Shown here: positions 1-8,753 of the stretch, one piece after another
Numbering within the stretch: position 1 is the first letter of the stretch
Layout of the letters: every line of letters starts with the position of its first letter
Assembly (NCBI RefSeq): GCF_008801915.1
Contig: NZ_VZOV01000001.1
Coordinates: 434,001-498,000, forward strand
Source: Cupriavidus gilardii
GTDB lineage: Bacteria; Pseudomonadota; Gammaproteobacteria; Burkholderiales; Burkholderiaceae
Reading direction: 5' to 3'
Length of the DNA: 64,000 nt
Translations under genes and position numbers: made by a program
The notes under the pieces: generated by a model
The model's database searches: none
What the model was told of the DNA's origin: nothing
Seen by the model: only the letters and a program-made list of their open reading frames with translations

Positions 1-393
1 ACCGTCGCGGCCTTCCTCCTGATAATCGAGCGGCATGCTCACCGCCGCCGAAATCAACTCGCGCAGCAGCGGCGGCACCGCCACCACGCAACACGTCGTC
101 AGCTCGGCGGGGACGGCGTCCTCCCGGACATAGACGGTACGCATTTCCACGTCGCCGCACGCCTTCATCGCATGCCGGACATTGCAGGGCACCCAGACCG
201 CCCGCTGCGGGGGAACCACCCAGGATCCCAATTCCGTGGTCACCAGAATCGCCCCGGAATAGGCATAGATCAGCTGGCCCCGCGGGTGCGAGTGATAGTC
301 GATGTAGAACCGGTCGGGCAGCTCGCGAGCCATGCCACCGAGCGGGCGGTCGATATGCTGGTAGTCGTCGCGATTCTCGCTCTTTCCGAACAT
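1..393 (-). CDS. AraC-family regulator, cupin N-terminal part (partial)
   Basis: The reading frame starts at ATG 393 on the minus strand and runs open off the left edge, giving 131 residues. The visible part is a cupin-type sensing domain: a histidine pair in YHSHPRGQL (about residues 32-40), then a stretch reading GSWVVPPQRAVWVP typical of the AraC_binding fold. The AraC helix-turn-helix expected at the C-terminus lies outside the window. It is divergent from the alpha/beta hydrolase starting at 535, and the 141-base gap between them must hold both promoters, so it may control that gene. The family assignment rests on the N-terminal domain alone. Confidence 0.8.
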   Translation of the reverse strand, partial: MFGKSENRDDYQHIDRPLGGMARELPDRFYIDYHSHPRGQLIYAYSGAILVTTELGSWVVPPQRAVWVPCNVRHAMKACGDVEMRTVYVREDAVPAELTTCCVVAVPPLLRELISAAVSMPLDYQEEGRDG

Positions 394-534
394 GGCGTCT
401 CCGAGATAGCGGATGTCATCTGGCGGGGCGCCGTTGGCGGCGCGGCCATTTATCTTGGGGTTCGACGTGAGCGCGTCGTATTTTTTTCCGGGATCGATGT
501 CCGCATCGAACCAGAATGTTCGGAGCCAAATTTA

Positions 535-1395
535 ATGTCAGTGTATCGAAACTTCAATCAGGAATCGCTTGATCGGCAGTACAACGTTCGCGGTGGCATT
601 CCGCACTATCAGGCGATCTTCGACCGGTGGGCCAAGCAAAGCGCAGAGATTCGGCACGTGCATGCAGTCAGCCAGGATCTCGCCTACGGCGATGACGCCA
701 AACAGACGCTCGATTTCTTTTCCGCCCGCAGTGCCGCCCGGCCATTGCTGATCTTCATTCACGGGGGATATTGGCAATCGCTGGACAAATCCGATTTCAG
801 CTATCTGGCAATCCCGTATCTCAAGCGTGATATCAATGTCGCCGTGGTCAATTATCGGCTCGCACCGACCGTCGCAATGGCCGATATCGTGCGCGACAAC
901 CAGGATGCCGTGGTGTGGCTGTACCGGCAGGCGCAGAAGCTGGGCTTCGATGCGGATCGCATCTTCCTGTCCGGACATTCGGCCGGGGGGCATCTGACTG
1001 CGACGCTGGCCGGCACACACTGGCAGGACTTCGGGGTGCCGGCGGATGTGCTCAAGGGCGGGTGCGCAATCAGCGGCCTTTACGATCTGGAGCCGATCCG
1101 GCTCTGTTATCTCAACAAGGTGGTGGGACTGACCGAGGCGGACGTGGCCGCCTTCAGTCCGATGCGCCATCCGCCTTCGACCCGGCTGCCGATGATCCTC
1201 ACCGTCGGCGGCGACGAGTCCGACGAATATCATCGCCTGCAGGCCGACTATGCGGCGCTGCTGCGCCAGCATGGCGTGCCTGTGGAGATCGTCGACCAAC
1301 CGAGTGGCCATCATTTCGACGCGGTCGACGCCCTCGGCGACGCACGCGGCGCGCTTGCCGCGGCCGTGCTGAGGATGATTGAGGCAGCGGCGTAA
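535..1395 (+). CDS. Alpha/beta hydrolase, arylformamidase-like
   Basis: A 286-residue cytoplasmic hydrolase of the esterase/kynurenine-formamidase type. The oxyanion motif HGGYW is at residues 76-80, the nucleophile elbow GHSAGG at 147-152 (Ser149), the acid region GGDES at 225-229, and the catalytic histidine in SGHHFD near 259-260. I start it at ATG 535, preceded by GGAG at 522-525. The open frame extends upstream to about 172, but that part lies over the divergent AraC gene and does not look like protein. HGGYW is characteristic of arylformamidases of the tryptophan/kynurenine route, but no other kyn gene is nearby, so the substrate is open. Confidence 0.88.
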   Translation: MSVYRNFNQESLDRQYNVRGGIPHYQAIFDRWAKQSAEIRHVHAVSQDLAYGDDAKQTLDFFSARSAARPLLIFIHGGYWQSLDKSDFSYLAIPYLKRDINVAVVNYRLAPTVAMADIVRDNQDAVVWLYRQAQKLGFDADRIFLSGHSAGGHLTATLAGTHWQDFGVPADVLKGGCAISGLYDLEPIRLCYLNKVVGLTEADVAAFSPMRHPPSTRLPMILTVGGDESDEYHRLQADYAALLRQHGVPVEIVDQPSGHHFDAVDALGDARGALAAAVLRMIEAAA

Positions 1396-1408
1396 CGACG
1401 CGGACGCG

Positions 1409-2644
1409 TCAGGAGCGGGCCATCTGCGAATTCCTCGCCTTGGCCGGGAAGCAGAGGTCCGCCAGCAACGCCACCACGAGGAGCGCTGCGGCGGTCAGAA
1501 ACAGCAGCCGGTGCGATCCGCCGCTCGCGTTGAACAGCGCGGAATAGGCGTAACCGGCGACGGCCATCGCCCCTGCCGACACGATGCTGGCGCGGCTCCA
1601 CGCGATGTTTTGCCGTGGCGAATGCTCCGGTACGAGTTCGTGCACGCGGGCCAGTGCCAATGGCACCATGCCTGGCGCGAAGGTGCCGATCACGACGGTC
1701 AGGGCGCCGAGCACCAGCAGGTTGTCGGTGACATACACGGCGGCCAGCACGATTGCCAGCACCAGCGACACCAGCCTGATACCAGGGCCGGCGCCCAGCC
1801 GATCGGCGAGAAAGCCGTACAGCGGCGGTCCAGCGATGGCGCCAAGCCCATAGACCGCCCAGAACACCGCCCCCAGATGCGTGCCCGCGCCCAGGCCGCG
1901 GGCGATGAAGTCCACCAGGAATACCATCGGCACCACCGCGGCGGTCGCCATCAGCGCGTACTGCAGGAACAGCATCCAGACCGCGCGGCCGAAGTGCGGC
2001 GTCGCGGACGGTACCGGTCTTGCCGGCGCCGGGTGAGGCCGGTCCAGCTGCCGTGGCGGCCACGCGAACCAGCTGGCCGCGGTCAGCAGCGCCGACACGA
2101 TTGCCAGGCCGATCCAGGTTTGCGCCAGCCCCCATTGCAGCAACAGCGGAATGATGGTGCCCGATCCCGCAATGCCGAGCCCGAGACCGAGGAAGATGGC
2201 GCCGCCCGCGGCGCCTTTGCGCGCCGGCGGCACGTGCGGCAGGATGGTGCCGGCGACCAGCACCATGACGATCCCGCCCGCCATGCCGGACATGAAGCGC
2301 CACGCGAAGTACCAGCCGAACGACAGCGGCACGGCACAGGCGAGGAAGGCGGCGGTGATCCACACCATCATCAGCCGCAGCGTGCGTTCGTTACCGAGCC
2401 GCGCGCCAACGGTACGGCCGATCAGCGCGCCGCAGACATAGCCGGCCAGATTGGCGGCGCCCAGATAGATCACGCTGGAAGCGGGAAACCAGTGGGCCTG
2501 GATCAGCTCGGGGATCAGCGGCGTGAAGGCGAAGCGCGCCAGTCCGATGCTGTCGAGGCTGGCGCACAGGCCGGCAAAGATGTAGCGCCAGACCAGCGCG
2601 CGGTCGAGTTGTGCTGGCGTGTAGGAAAGAGGACGTTTGTTCAT
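1409..2644 (-). CDS. YbfB/YjiJ-family MFS transporter
   Basis: A 411-residue inner-membrane protein with about twelve hydrophobic segments. The N-terminal region (about residues 15-70, including LARFAFTPLIP and GYVCGALIG) matches the YbfB/YjiJ branch of the major facilitator superfamily, whose substrates are unknown. The start is taken at ATG 2644; an in-frame TTG at 2704 would add 20 residues that look non-coding. The gene diverges from the TetR regulator at 2822, and the gap holds a likely operator, so it is probably repressed by that regulator. The stop lies 13 bases from the convergent hydrolase stop. Confidence 0.88.
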   Translation of the reverse strand: MNKRPLSYTPAQLDRALVWRYIFAGLCASLDSIGLARFAFTPLIPELIQAHWFPASSVIYLGAANLAGYVCGALIGRTVGARLGNERTLRLMMVWITAAFLACAVPLSFGWYFAWRFMSGMAGGIVMVLVAGTILPHVPPARKGAAGGAIFLGLGLGIAGSGTIIPLLLQWGLAQTWIGLAIVSALLTAASWFAWPPRQLDRPHPAPARPVPSATPHFGRAVWMLFLQYALMATAAVVPMVFLVDFIARGLGAGTHLGAVFWAVYGLGAIAGPPLYGFLADRLGAGPGIRLVSLVLAIVLAAVYVTDNLLVLGALTVVIGTFAPGMVPLALARVHELVPEHSPRQNIAWSRASIVSAGAMAVAGYAYSALFNASGGSHRLLFLTAAALLVVALLADLCFPAKARNSQMARS

Positions 2645-2707
2645 GGGTTGATGTAATGGGGGGCAGGGCAGGCATCGTCCGGCGCCGGTCCGATGGATGG
2701 CCAATGT

Positions 2708-2759
2708 TTGACACCATTGTCATGTTGGACAAGTTAGTCAAGATTGACGGAGGTGTCAA
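2708..2759. promoter_or_regulatory. Candidate TetR operator, nested inverted repeats
   Basis: The gap between the divergent MFS and TetR genes carries an outer inverted repeat, TTGACACC at 2708-2715 and GGTGTCAA at 2752-2759. Inside it is a tighter palindrome, TTGTC-N6-GACAA, at 2717-2732. Position and symmetry suit an operator shared by a TetR repressor and its divergent exporter target. Binding is inferred. Confidence 0.5.
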
Positions 2760-2821
2760 TCTTCGGCTTAAATGGCAACATGTTTTCAAGGGCTTTGCAG
2801 CCCGAGCATTCGGAGAAACAG

Positions 2822-3415
2822 ATGGCTGGGGTTCGCCAATTCGATGAAGGCCTTGCGCTGGACAAGGCGCTGGCGCTGTTCTGGCAGAAGGGCTATGCCG
2901 CGACCTCGATGCAGGAGCTGGCTGCGGCCACGGGGGTGCAGCGCGGCTCCCTGTACAACGCCTATGGTGACAAGGAAACGTTGTTCCTGCGCGTGTTCGA
3001 TGTCTATCGCGAGCGCTTCGTCGGGCAGATGCGCGAGGCGCTGGACAAGCCGAGAATGCGCGACGCGCTGCGCAGCTTCTTCGCTTGCGTGATCACCTCG
3101 ATGACCACGTCGATGGCCAGCGGGATGCCGACCCGCGGCTGCCTCAGCACCAAGACCGCGGTGGGCACAGAAGATCTGGAGGGGCCGTTGCGCACGGCCC
3201 TGAAGGCCTTGCTCGACGATATCGAGCAGGTGCTGTTCGAGCGCTTGTCGCGTGAGGGCGATCAGGCGCCGCTGACGCTGCCGCCGCGGCAGGCAGCCCG
3301 GCTGATCGTCACGTTCACGCGGGGGCTGGTCGTGGTGGAACGGGTCTATCAGGACGAGAAGCGGCTGCGCGCCACGGCGGACAATCTGATCGCCATGTTG
3401 CTCGGGCCGCAATAG
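2822..3415 (+). CDS. TetR/AcrR-family transcriptional regulator
   Basis: A 197-residue DNA-binding repressor. The N-terminal helix-turn-helix is clear: QELAAATGVQRGSLYNAYGD at about residues 35-54, followed by KETLF. The rest is the variable ligand-binding domain. ATG 2822 is chosen because GGAG lies seven bases upstream (2812-2815); the 26 residues upstream in frame overlap the operator region. It diverges from the MFS gene and precedes an SDR gene on the same strand by 172 bases, a common efflux or detoxification arrangement. The effector is unknown. Confidence 0.9.
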   Translation: MAGVRQFDEGLALDKALALFWQKGYAATSMQELAAATGVQRGSLYNAYGDKETLFLRVFDVYRERFVGQMREALDKPRMRDALRSFFACVITSMTTSMASGMPTRGCLSTKTAVGTEDLEGPLRTALKALLDDIEQVLFERLSREGDQAPLTLPPRQAARLIVTFTRGLVVVERVYQDEKRLRATADNLIAMLLGPQ

Positions 3416-3587
3416 CGCCTGTTCGCGATGCCCACGATGATGCGATAACGCATTACCGCGGCGCGCCATTGTTCAAGCCGCGCCAACAGTCCTGCCAATG
3501 CCCGGGCGATGATCTTTTGGTCGCCGCCGCGCATAGTTCTCCCATGTCGCAACCCTTCCATCCGCGACCTTCCAACGGAGAACTGAC

Positions 3588-4349
3588 ATGAGTACCGACC
3601 AGCCCGCCGACAAGCGCACCGAAAACCAGGTTGCCATCGTGACCGGCGCCTCCCGCGGCATCGGCGCCGCGATCGCGCAGCGCCTGGCCCGCGACGGCTT
3701 TACCGTCGTCATCAACTATGCCGGCAGTGCCCGCGACGCGGAAGCACTGGCGCGGCAGATCGAGCAGGCCGGCGGGCACGCGATCACCGCCCAGGCCGAC
3801 GTCAGCGACGGTGCGGCCGTGCGGCGCATGTTCGACGCGGCCGAAACCGCGTTCGGCGGCGTCGACGTGCTGGTCAACAACGCCGGCATCATGCGTCTGG
3901 CCACACTGGCCGACAGCGACGACACCTTGTTCGACAGCCAGATCGCCATCAATCTGAAAGGCACCTTCAACACGCTGCGGGAGGCATCGCGACGGCTGCG
4001 CAGCGGCGGGCGGATCATCAATCTGTCCTCGAGCGTGGTCGGCCTGTATCAGCCTACCTACGGCGCCTATGCAGCCACCAAGGCTGGCGTCGAAGCGATG
4101 ACGCACGTCCTGACCAAGGAATTGCGCGGCCGCAATATCACCGTCAACACGGTGGCGCCCGGTCCCACCGCTACAGCGCTGTTTCTCGACGGCAAGCCTG
4201 AGCAGGTCGTCGAGCGCCTGGCCAAGCTCGCACCGCTGGAGCGGCTCGGTCAGCCGGAGGACATCGCCGGTGTGGTGTCCTTCCTCGCCGGCCCGGATGG
4301 TGCCTGGGTCAATGGGCAGACGCTGCGCGCGAACGGCGGCGTGATTTGA
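3588..4349 (+). CDS. SDR-family NAD(P)-dependent oxidoreductase
   Basis: A 253-residue classical short-chain dehydrogenase/reductase. The dinucleotide motif TGASRGIG is near residues 19-26, NNAG near 96-99, and the catalytic Ser/Tyr-x3-Lys set is in LSSS and YGAYAATK (about 146-167). It lies downstream of the TetR regulator and may belong to the same regulated group. GGAG occurs 10-14 bases before ATG 3588. The protein ends convergently with the GlxA-type regulator across a strong hairpin. Substrate cannot be inferred; many relatives are annotated as 3-ketoacyl-ACP reductase-like. Confidence 0.9.
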   Translation: MSTDQPADKRTENQVAIVTGASRGIGAAIAQRLARDGFTVVINYAGSARDAEALARQIEQAGGHAITAQADVSDGAAVRRMFDAAETAFGGVDVLVNNAGIMRLATLADSDDTLFDSQIAINLKGTFNTLREASRRLRSGGRIINLSSSVVGLYQPTYGAYAATKAGVEAMTHVLTKELRGRNITVNTVAPGPTATALFLDGKPEQVVERLAKLAPLERLGQPEDIAGVVSFLAGPDGAWVNGQTLRANGGVI

Positions 4350-4355
4350 TGCCCG

Positions 4356-4393
4356 AGTATCGCGCCGGCGCTAGCGGAAGCTGGCGCGATACT
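4356..4393. terminator. Hairpin between convergent genes
   Basis: AGTATCGCGCC (4356-4366) pairs perfectly with GGCGCGATACT (4383-4393). An inner AGC/GCT stem is closed by a GGAA tetraloop. The hairpin sits just after the SDR stop and overlaps the last codons of the convergent GlxA-type gene. No T-run follows on either side, so it may act as a bidirectional terminator or 3'-end stabiliser rather than a classical intrinsic terminator. Confidence 0.5.
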
Positions 4394-5333
4394 GCGCCGG
4401 GGAAATACCGAGCCGCTGCTGGAACAGCACGCGCATGCGGTCCACCGTCACGAAGCCGCACTTGTAGGCGATCGACTTCAACGGCAGGGCGCTGCCCTCC
4501 AGCAGATTGCGCGCGATATCGATGCGGGCGCGCTCGATGAACGCATGCGGCGTCATGCCAGTATCCGCGACGAACAGGCGCACCAGATTGCGTCCGCTCA
4601 TGCCGACTTCGGCGGCCAGCGCATCGAGCGTCAATCTGGCGCCGATATTCGCCATCACATAGGCCTGCACGCGGGCGACCGGAGAATCGGCCTGCGTGGG
4701 CGCCGCGGCCAGATAAGGGCTGAACTGCGACTGGCCGCCCTGGCGCTGCGCCACCACGACCAGCCGCTTGGCCACGGCCAGCGCCACCGCGGCGCCGTGG
4801 TCTTCCCGCACCAACGCCAACGCCAGGTCGATGCCGGCGGTGACCCCGGCCGAAGTGACCAGCTTGCCGTCGCGCAGATAGATGCGGTCGTACTCGACCG
4901 TGGCCGCGGGAAAGCGCTCGGCCAGGTGAGCGGCGTTCTGCCAGTGGGTCGTCACCGTGCGGCCATCGAGCAGGCCAGCGTGGCCCAGCACGAAGGCGCC
5001 CGTACAGACCGAACCATGCAGCCGCGCGCGCGATGCCGCGGTACGCAGCCACTTCGAGACCGCGGCATCCGCCGGCGCGGCCGGCAGCCCGGGGCCGCCC
5101 GCTACCAGCACGATATCGAGGCGTGGCGCCTCGTCGTTCAGCGACAGGTCCGGCACCAGTTGCATGCCGTTGGACGCGCGCAGCGGCTTGCGAGTCTTGC
5201 TGACCAGCACCGTCTCATAGCGGTTCTTGCCGCGGATGAAGGCATTGGCTTCGGCGAAGACGTCGACGGGCCCGGCGATATCCAGCGCCTGCACGCCATC
5301 GAGCATCAGGATCGCTACGGTGGTCACGCTCAA
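4371..5333 (-). CDS. GlxA-family regulator (DJ-1/PfpI plus AraC HTH)
   Basis: About 320 residues. The N-terminal half is a DJ-1/PfpI amidotransferase-like domain: LDGVQALDIAGPVDVFAEA at about 12-30, a nucleophile-elbow-like CTGAFVLGHAGLLDG near 110-124, and TSAGVTAGIDLAL near 160. The C-terminal 100 residues form an AraC/XylS helix-turn-helix (MSGRNLVRLFVADTG, then IARNLLEGS and KSIAYKCGF). Proteins of this class are transcription factors, not proteases. The start is uncertain: TTG at 5333 or GTG at 5327, neither with a good ribosome-binding site. It diverges from the HD-domain gene at 5585. Confidence 0.88.
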   Translation of the reverse strand: MSVTTVAILMLDGVQALDIAGPVDVFAEANAFIRGKNRYETVLVSKTRKPLRASNGMQLVPDLSLNDEAPRLDIVLVAGGPGLPAAPADAAVSKWLRTAASRARLHGSVCTGAFVLGHAGLLDGRTVTTHWQNAAHLAERFPAATVEYDRIYLRDGKLVTSAGVTAGIDLALALVREDHGAAVALAVAKRLVVVAQRQGGQSQFSPYLAAAPTQADSPVARVQAYVMANIGARLTLDALAAEVGMSGRNLVRLFVADTGMTPHAFIERARIDIARNLLEGSALPLKSIAYKCGFVTVDRMRVLFQQRLGISPAQYRASFR

Positions 5334-5584
5334 GGAGTCGGTTTCCCGGTGTTGTCTTCAAGCGCCGTCACGATGTCCGGATCTGACGGATCCACATCAT
5401 TGTAGCCAAACGCAGCGCAGACCAGAATGAAAGCGCGAGACCGGGACCGCAAGACCGACCAAGGATGGCGGTTCCGGCTGGCGGTTTCCTTTCCACTGCT
5501 GCGATGGCCAAGGCGTCGTCTTCATGCGGATTCTTGCCGATCCGTGCCGATGCCCGCCATGCCGATCATTCAGGAGCAATTACG

Positions 5585-6226
5585 ATGGCTGAAATCATTG
5601 CCGGCATTCGCGTGCCCGACAGCGCGATGGCGCGTGCAGCGACCCAGCTGGTGCGCGACACCGAAGACGATCTGCTGTACCACCATAGCCGCCGCGTATT
5701 TTTCTGGGGCGCGCTGACGGGCGAGCGCAAGGCGCTGGCCTACGATCCCGAGCTGCTCTATATCGGCGCGATGTTCCATGACATGGGGCTGACGCCGCGC
5801 TATGCCAGCGACGACTTGCGCTTCGAAGTGGACGGCGCCAATGCGGCGCGGGACTTCCTGAAGGGGTACGGTATTGCGGAGCGGGATATCGACGATGTCT
5901 GGGCGGCCATCGCACTGCATACGACCCCCGGCATCCCCGAGCATATGCGGCCGACGGTGGCGCTGGTCACGGCGGGCGTCGAAATGGATGTGCTGGGGCT
6001 GTGCTATCACGACTTCACCGGCGAGCAGCGCGACCACGTCTGCCAGCATCACCCACGCGAGCACAACTTCAAGGAAAGCATCATCGACCATTTCGCCGAG
6101 GGCACGCGCCGCAAGCCGCTGACGACCTTCGGCAACGTCAAGGCCGATGTGCTGGCACTGAAGGACCCGGGCTACCAGCGCCTGAACTTCTGCAGCATCA
6201 TTCTCGGGTCGGCCTGGCCCACCTGA
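5585..6226 (+). CDS. HD-domain hydrolase, cyanamide hydratase-like
   Basis: A 213-residue metal-dependent HD-superfamily protein. Visible metal-ligand motifs are the first His in YHHSRRVFFWG (about 32-42), the HD pair in GAMFHDMGLT (about 61-70), and a later His in AIALHTTPG. ATG 5585 is preceded by CAGGAG at 5571-5576, which decides the start against an earlier in-frame ATG at 5465. The overall pattern resembles bacterial proteins annotated as cyanamide hydratase-like HD proteins, but the real substrate is unknown. It stands alone, divergent from the GlxA-type regulator, which is a plausible controller. Confidence 0.85.
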   Translation: MAEIIAGIRVPDSAMARAATQLVRDTEDDLLYHHSRRVFFWGALTGERKALAYDPELLYIGAMFHDMGLTPRYASDDLRFEVDGANAARDFLKGYGIAERDIDDVWAAIALHTTPGIPEHMRPTVALVTAGVEMDVLGLCYHDFTGEQRDHVCQHHPREHNFKESIIDHFAEGTRRKPLTTFGNVKADVLALKDPGYQRLNFCSIILGSAWPT

Positions 6227-6303
6227 TCCGACTTGAGCCGCCTTGCGCCAAGCTGGCTGGGACCGGGCGCACGATCGGCTCGTGCGCCGGTCCGGAATCC
6301 ATG

Positions 6304-6774
6304 CTAGCGGCCCGGCCGCGGACCCCTGGCCCCGAACTCCGCGACGAGCGGACCATACTCTTCCATCTGCGGGAACCTGGCAAAGCTATGCGCCGCCCCG
6401 GTCTTCGCCCAAGGCAGCGCTTCGCTCGTATAGGTTTCGACGTACGGCGCGAACCATGCGGCATCGTCGAGCATGGTGGGGCGCACGTTCACAAACCCCA
6501 TGCTGGGTTCCATCTCGGTGAATACCCAGCTCTTGCACCAATCGCAATGCCGGTGGTGGATCTGTTCGCCATGCATGCCACCGACGACGGGGTTCCCTTC
6601 GGTCACGCGAAAGCCAGCCTGGGGAATCGCCATCGATAGCGAAAAGGCGCTGGCGCTCATTTTCTGGCAGCCGGTACAGTGGCACGCCATCGTCAGCAGC
6701 GGCGGGGCGGTGATTTCAAAGCGCAATCGTCCACATCGGCATCCACCGGTCCAGGGCAAGTTCCAATCGTCCAT
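6304..6774 (-). CDS. GFA-family zinc-binding protein
   Basis: A 156-residue protein of the glutathione-dependent formaldehyde-activating enzyme (Gfa/CENP-V) fold. Zinc-binding cysteines are visible in GGCRCG (about residues 11-16), ACHCTGCQKMSASAF (about 31-45) and HCDWCKSW (about 77-84). ATG 6774 is chosen because the following residues begin the fold directly; the open frame extends to 6855 without recognisable protein. Most members are small thiol-binding proteins of unknown substrate, and only a few have been shown to act on S-hydroxymethylglutathione. It is a single gene with no operon partner. Confidence 0.85.
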   Translation of the reverse strand: MDDWNLPWTGGCRCGRLRFEITAPPLLTMACHCTGCQKMSASAFSLSMAIPQAGFRVTEGNPVVGGMHGEQIHHRHCDWCKSWVFTEMEPSMGFVNVRPTMLDDAAWFAPYVETYTSEALPWAKTGAAHSFARFPQMEEYGPLVAEFGARGPRPGR

Positions 6775-6948
6775 CGCGATCTCGTCGTTCGTTTGGGGAG
6801 ACGAAATTCTATGATGGATCGCCTTTGCCGCGGCCCTGTCCATAGTGCGGCGCATGGCAGCGGTTCATGACGTCGTATATCGGCCGCACGGCAGTTTCTA
6901 CCGGGACGGGGGCGACCGGGGGCTTGTTTTTCAGGCCAATCTCTCTCG

Positions 6949-8184
6949 CTAGGGTCGCCGACGGCTGCGTGGCCGAGGAAGCGTCGTGTCGCGCATCATG
7001 TAAGGAGCGCAGGCCTCGATGTTGCAGGCTGGTACGCCAGCTTCCGAGAACACCTGTTTCCACCTCGATACACCGTCGAGCAGGGCCTCGATCTCCGTGC
7101 GCGCTTCGCTCTCGGTCAGCATGAATCTCGATGCGTATGACAATGCGTTCGCCAAGGTCGGCTCCGAACCGTCGTTGCCGATGATCAACTGATGGTAGTG
7201 GAGGCCCTGCATCTGTGGCTGAAGGTCATAGGCGGGTGCCAGGCGCCATGCCTGTCCTCCCGCGTGGAGGAAGGCGTGATTCTTGGCGTGATCGTCGGTG
7301 TTCTCGATCAGCACGTTGAACACCATCCTTCGGAACATCTGCCGGCTGTCATCGACGGGTGTTGGTGAAAACTGCCGAGCCACCTCCGCTATGTCCGCGT
7401 AGGACATTTCCGGTTCGCCAATTCCCTGGGCAAGAAGCATGGTACGTGCGCTGGCGAAATGCGTACGAGCCCCATCCGGTTCACGATCGAAGCGGGCCAC
7501 CAGCAGAACGCTGCTGCGGTCCAGCTTCACCAGCCGCGATTCCGGTACCTCGATGCCGCAGGTGGCGGCGAGTCGCAAGCAGGCATGCTCAATTGCACAG
7601 AAGTCGACGTCGTCTCCTTGCGCCGGGAATTTCGCTATCCATGCACGTCCGTCATCATCGATGGTTGCTTTGGGCCGAGCTCCGCCCGCCGTCCCCCCGG
7701 GTCGAAGCAATTGCCGGAGCCGTTCGTCGATCGGCAGTTGCAGTTCCACCGCGCGTGCTGCCTCTAGCAGGCTGGCCAGATCGCCTCGATCGAAAATCGG
7801 GGACTGTTCGACGATGTACGCCTGATCGGAAAGGCAAAAGCCGAACGCGCCAATGCGGTCTTCGCCAGCCAGTGCCAGATAGTCGATGGCGGCCCGGCGG
7901 CGCGGATTGAACGCTCGGTCGATGACGCGCTGACCCCAGCGATCCGGTCCCGCGTCTTCAAAGATCGGGGGCAACGGGAGGCCTGGGGGTGGCGCATATT
8001 GACCCGGCCGCAATGGAAGGTCTGGGGAAACCGGAAAGCTGTCCTGGCGTTCGAGATACCCGGTGGCATAGGAAAACAGGCTCTGGCGTCCGCCGATCAG
8101 GTCCAGGCGTCCGCATAGGACTGGCGTCGGCTGATGCGGCGGATATATCCATACAAAGAGATGGTCCGTCACGGCTTTCTCCAT
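6949..8184 (-). CDS. HipA-like serine/threonine kinase toxin
   Basis: A 411-residue HipA-family kinase. The Gly-rich phosphate loop is GGTAGGARPK (163-172), the ATP-contacting lysine is in WIAKFP (Lys185), the catalytic loop NTDDHAKN spans 295-302, and the metal-binding Asp is in APAYDL (Asp320). E. coli HipA phosphorylates glutamyl-tRNA synthetase and causes persistence; related kinases hit other targets. The start overlaps the end of the upstream hipB-like gene by 16 bases, so the two are translationally coupled. The C-terminus is Arg/Pro-rich (PRPRSRRRP). All core kinase motifs are intact, so it should be active. Confidence 0.9.
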   Translation of the reverse strand: MEKAVTDHLFVWIYPPHQPTPVLCGRLDLIGGRQSLFSYATGYLERQDSFPVSPDLPLRPGQYAPPPGLPLPPIFEDAGPDRWGQRVIDRAFNPRRRAAIDYLALAGEDRIGAFGFCLSDQAYIVEQSPIFDRGDLASLLEAARAVELQLPIDERLRQLLRPGGTAGGARPKATIDDDGRAWIAKFPAQGDDVDFCAIEHACLRLAATCGIEVPESRLVKLDRSSVLLVARFDREPDGARTHFASARTMLLAQGIGEPEMSYADIAEVARQFSPTPVDDSRQMFRRMVFNVLIENTDDHAKNHAFLHAGGQAWRLAPAYDLQPQMQGLHYHQLIIGNDGSEPTLANALSYASRFMLTESEARTEIEALLDGVSRWKQVFSEAGVPACNIEACAPYMMRDTTLPRPRSRRRP

Positions 8185-8510
8185 GTCACTTTGGGAGCGG
8201 TGCTTGTGCGTTGAATTCGCGACAGTTCCAGTTCCAGGGCTACCGCATCCACAGCGGGATCCGCAATCTGAGGTAGCCAGTTCAAGCGGCCCACCAGCCA
8301 GAGCGCCATTGCATAAACCGCCATCGAAACGGTCGGGTCGCCGTTCTCCATCTTCCTCAACGTAGGCACGGATACCTGCATTCGCTCGGCGAATGCCGTC
8401 ATGGTTTCCTTGCGTCGCTTGCGGGCGACCCGCAGATTGGCGCCCAAGGTCTTGAGCGATCGCGAGACGGGTCCAGGAAGCGTGGTTACGGCGTTTGCTT
8501 TGCGTGGCAT
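8169..8510 (-). CDS. HipB-like HTH antitoxin
   Basis: A 113-residue Xre/Cro-type DNA-binding protein encoded immediately upstream of, and overlapping, the HipA-like kinase. The helix-turn-helix lies at about residues 22-60 (LGANLRVARKRRKETMTAFA, then MQVSVPTLRKMENGDP). By analogy with HipB it should neutralise the kinase and repress the operon. ATG 8510 has no Shine-Dalgarno; the bases before it (TATTATTTCC on the minus strand) form part of a repeated AT-rich motif, so the transcript may have a very short leader and be autoregulated. Confidence 0.88.
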   Translation of the reverse strand: MPRKANAVTTLPGPVSRSLKTLGANLRVARKRRKETMTAFAERMQVSVPTLRKMENGDPTVSMAVYAMALWLVGRLNWLPQIADPAVDAVALELELSRIQRTSTAPKVTWRKP

Positions 8511-8550
8511 GGAAATAATAATAGTGCTGTGACGGAAAAATGGAAATTAT
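8509..8550. promoter_or_regulatory. AT-rich direct repeats at the hipB-like start
   Basis: ATGGAAATAAT at 8509-8519 recurs as ATGGAAATTAT at 8540-8550, 31 bases apart (about three helical turns). The region is distinctly AT-rich against its surroundings. Its position over the start of the hipBA-like pair suggests an autoregulatory operator. Inferred from position and repetition only. Confidence 0.4.
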
Positions 8551-8753
8551 TACTTGTATTTTGTGTCTGCGATCCAGTGCCGCGTCTCACAGGAAGCGTT
8601 CCGACGGCTTCCGTTGCGTAGCGTCGAGACTTTCCGATTTGGAATCGTCATCTGCACTAATCATCGCTGTAGATCATTTCCGGAATGGCATACATTGCTC
8701 CCACCTGGCCGCGCCAGATCGCCAATCTGCCGGCCCGTATCGTTGTGAGAGCC

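Noticed and set aside
172-534. Upstream extension of the alpha/beta hydrolase frame to an ATG at 172.
   Set aside because: It overlaps the divergent AraC-type gene and reads as low-complexity, non-domain sequence. ATG 535 with GGAG is the better start.
8592-8612. GGAAGC-N9-GCTTCC inverted repeat between the hip pair and the HMG-CoA-lyase-like gene.
   Set aside because: It has the same spacing as the orphan HipB operators but the opposite arm order, and no regulator can be tied to it. Possibly chance in GC-rich DNA.
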